The position numbers and the translations under genes were made by a program. This document shows, piece by piece, positions 63,845 to 64,000 of a stretch of 64,000 bases of DNA. The stretch comes from Streptomyces erythrochromogenes (GTDB lineage Bacteria; Actinomycetota; Actinomycetes; Streptomycetales; Streptomycetaceae), in NCBI RefSeq assembly GCF_036170895.1, contig NZ_CP108036.1:2666001-2730000 (forward strand), read 5' to 3'. The stretch's first letter is position 1; each line of letters opens with the position of its first letter. The notes beneath the pieces are model-generated. The model was not told the origin of the DNA. It did no database searches and worked only from the letters and a program-made list of their open reading frames with translations.

Positions 63845-63871
63845 GTTCATGGATGCGTGGCTTCCATGAAC
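63845..63871. promoter_or_regulatory. candidate LysR operator
   Basis: Perfect 9-bp arms GTTCATGGA (63845-63853) and TCCATGAAC (63863-63871) with a 9-base centre, between lysR and the divergent oxidoreductase gene. Confidence 0.6.
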
Positions 63872-63916
63872 CCAACCCCCTGCCCGGCTCCGGGATTCCT
63901 TCCTAGCGTTCGGGCC

Positions 63917-64000
63917 ATGACCACGAACACCGCTCGCGCCGTCCACCAGATCGCCCGCACCGACGGCTTCCCCGCCGCCTCCGACTTCGCCTACGTCGCC
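63917..64000 (+). CDS. probable NADP-dependent MDR-type oxidoreductase, 3' end outside window
   Basis: The first 28 codons (MTTNTARAVHQIARTDGFPA...) resemble the N terminus of zinc-independent medium-chain reductases of the YfmJ/CurA type (RAVHxxxRPxGxP). ATG 63917. Only the start is visible, so the family call is tentative. Divergent from lysR. Confidence 0.5.
   Translation, partial: MTTNTARAVHQIARTDGFPAASDFAYVA

Overview
The window is chromosomal DNA of a Streptomyces-like actinomycete. The base composition is very GC-rich with G or C at most third positions, GTG and TTG starts are common, and the gene order (smc-acyP-mutM-rnc-rpmF-DUF177-SepIVA-like, then coaD-rsmD-recG, thiD-thiL, ddl-gpsA-plsC-cofC-hupS, leuDC/ndgR, gltX, two conservons, accB/accE, cimA, ureC, ilvE, leuB) is the one I recall from the SCO5520-SCO5580 part of the S. 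coelicolor core chromosome. No phage, IS element, CRISPR array or biosynthetic gene cluster was seen.

Layout. 1-3.7 kb: a truncated NCS1 permease, a luciferase-like monooxygenase and a sugar-porter MFS transporter. 3.8-20.2 kb: a long minus-strand housekeeping block for chromosome condensation (smc), DNA repair (mutM, recG), RNA processing (rnc, rsmD), ribosome (rpmF, DUF177), septation (SepIVA-like) and CoA synthesis (coaD), interrupted by a secreted CAP protein and a divergent HxlR/flavodoxin-fold pair. 20.4-28.8 kb: rpmB, thiamine kinases, an Lrp-type ligand domain, a lipoprotein, ddl, gpsA, plsC, a cofC fused to a cold-shock-like domain, and the lysine-rich nucleoid protein HupS. 28.9-31.8 kb: leuCD with divergent ndgR. 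32.0-32.5 kb: five tRNA genes (three Glu, two Gln). 32.5-36.5 kb: a HAD hydrolase, a decayed DUF4241 gene, gltX, a fumarylacetoacetase-fold enzyme and a 62-residue peptide gene.

37.0-47.3 kb holds two tandem conservons (cvnA-B-C-D twice): membrane histidine-kinase-like sensor, roadblock protein, DUF742 protein and Ras-like GTPase. CvnB is identical in the two copies except at its N-terminal third residue and last residue, and CvnD nearly so, while the sensors differ strongly. This looks like two inputs feeding one effector type. 47.5-54 kb: acyl-CoA carboxylase beta/epsilon, a YceI protein with its own repeat-bearing promoter, two envelope proteins, and cimA behind a possible attenuator. 54.2-60.0 kb: TetR, agmatine deiminase and a two-gene urease-like enzyme without nickel-loading genes, divergent from a second NCS1 permease; two matching operator-like sites lie between them. 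60.1-64.0 kb: ilvE, leuB, a 42-residue ORF, a LysR regulator and the start of an oxidoreductase.

Together leuCD, cimA, ilvE and leuB cover much of branched-chain amino acid synthesis. A 12-base sequence at the ndgR/leuC operator recurs upstream of the leuB unit. The best candidates for undescribed biology are the urease-like/agmatine deiminase/permease island, the conservon pair with shared effectors, the low-complexity insertion in the SMC hinge, and the leader regions of cimA and cvnA2.
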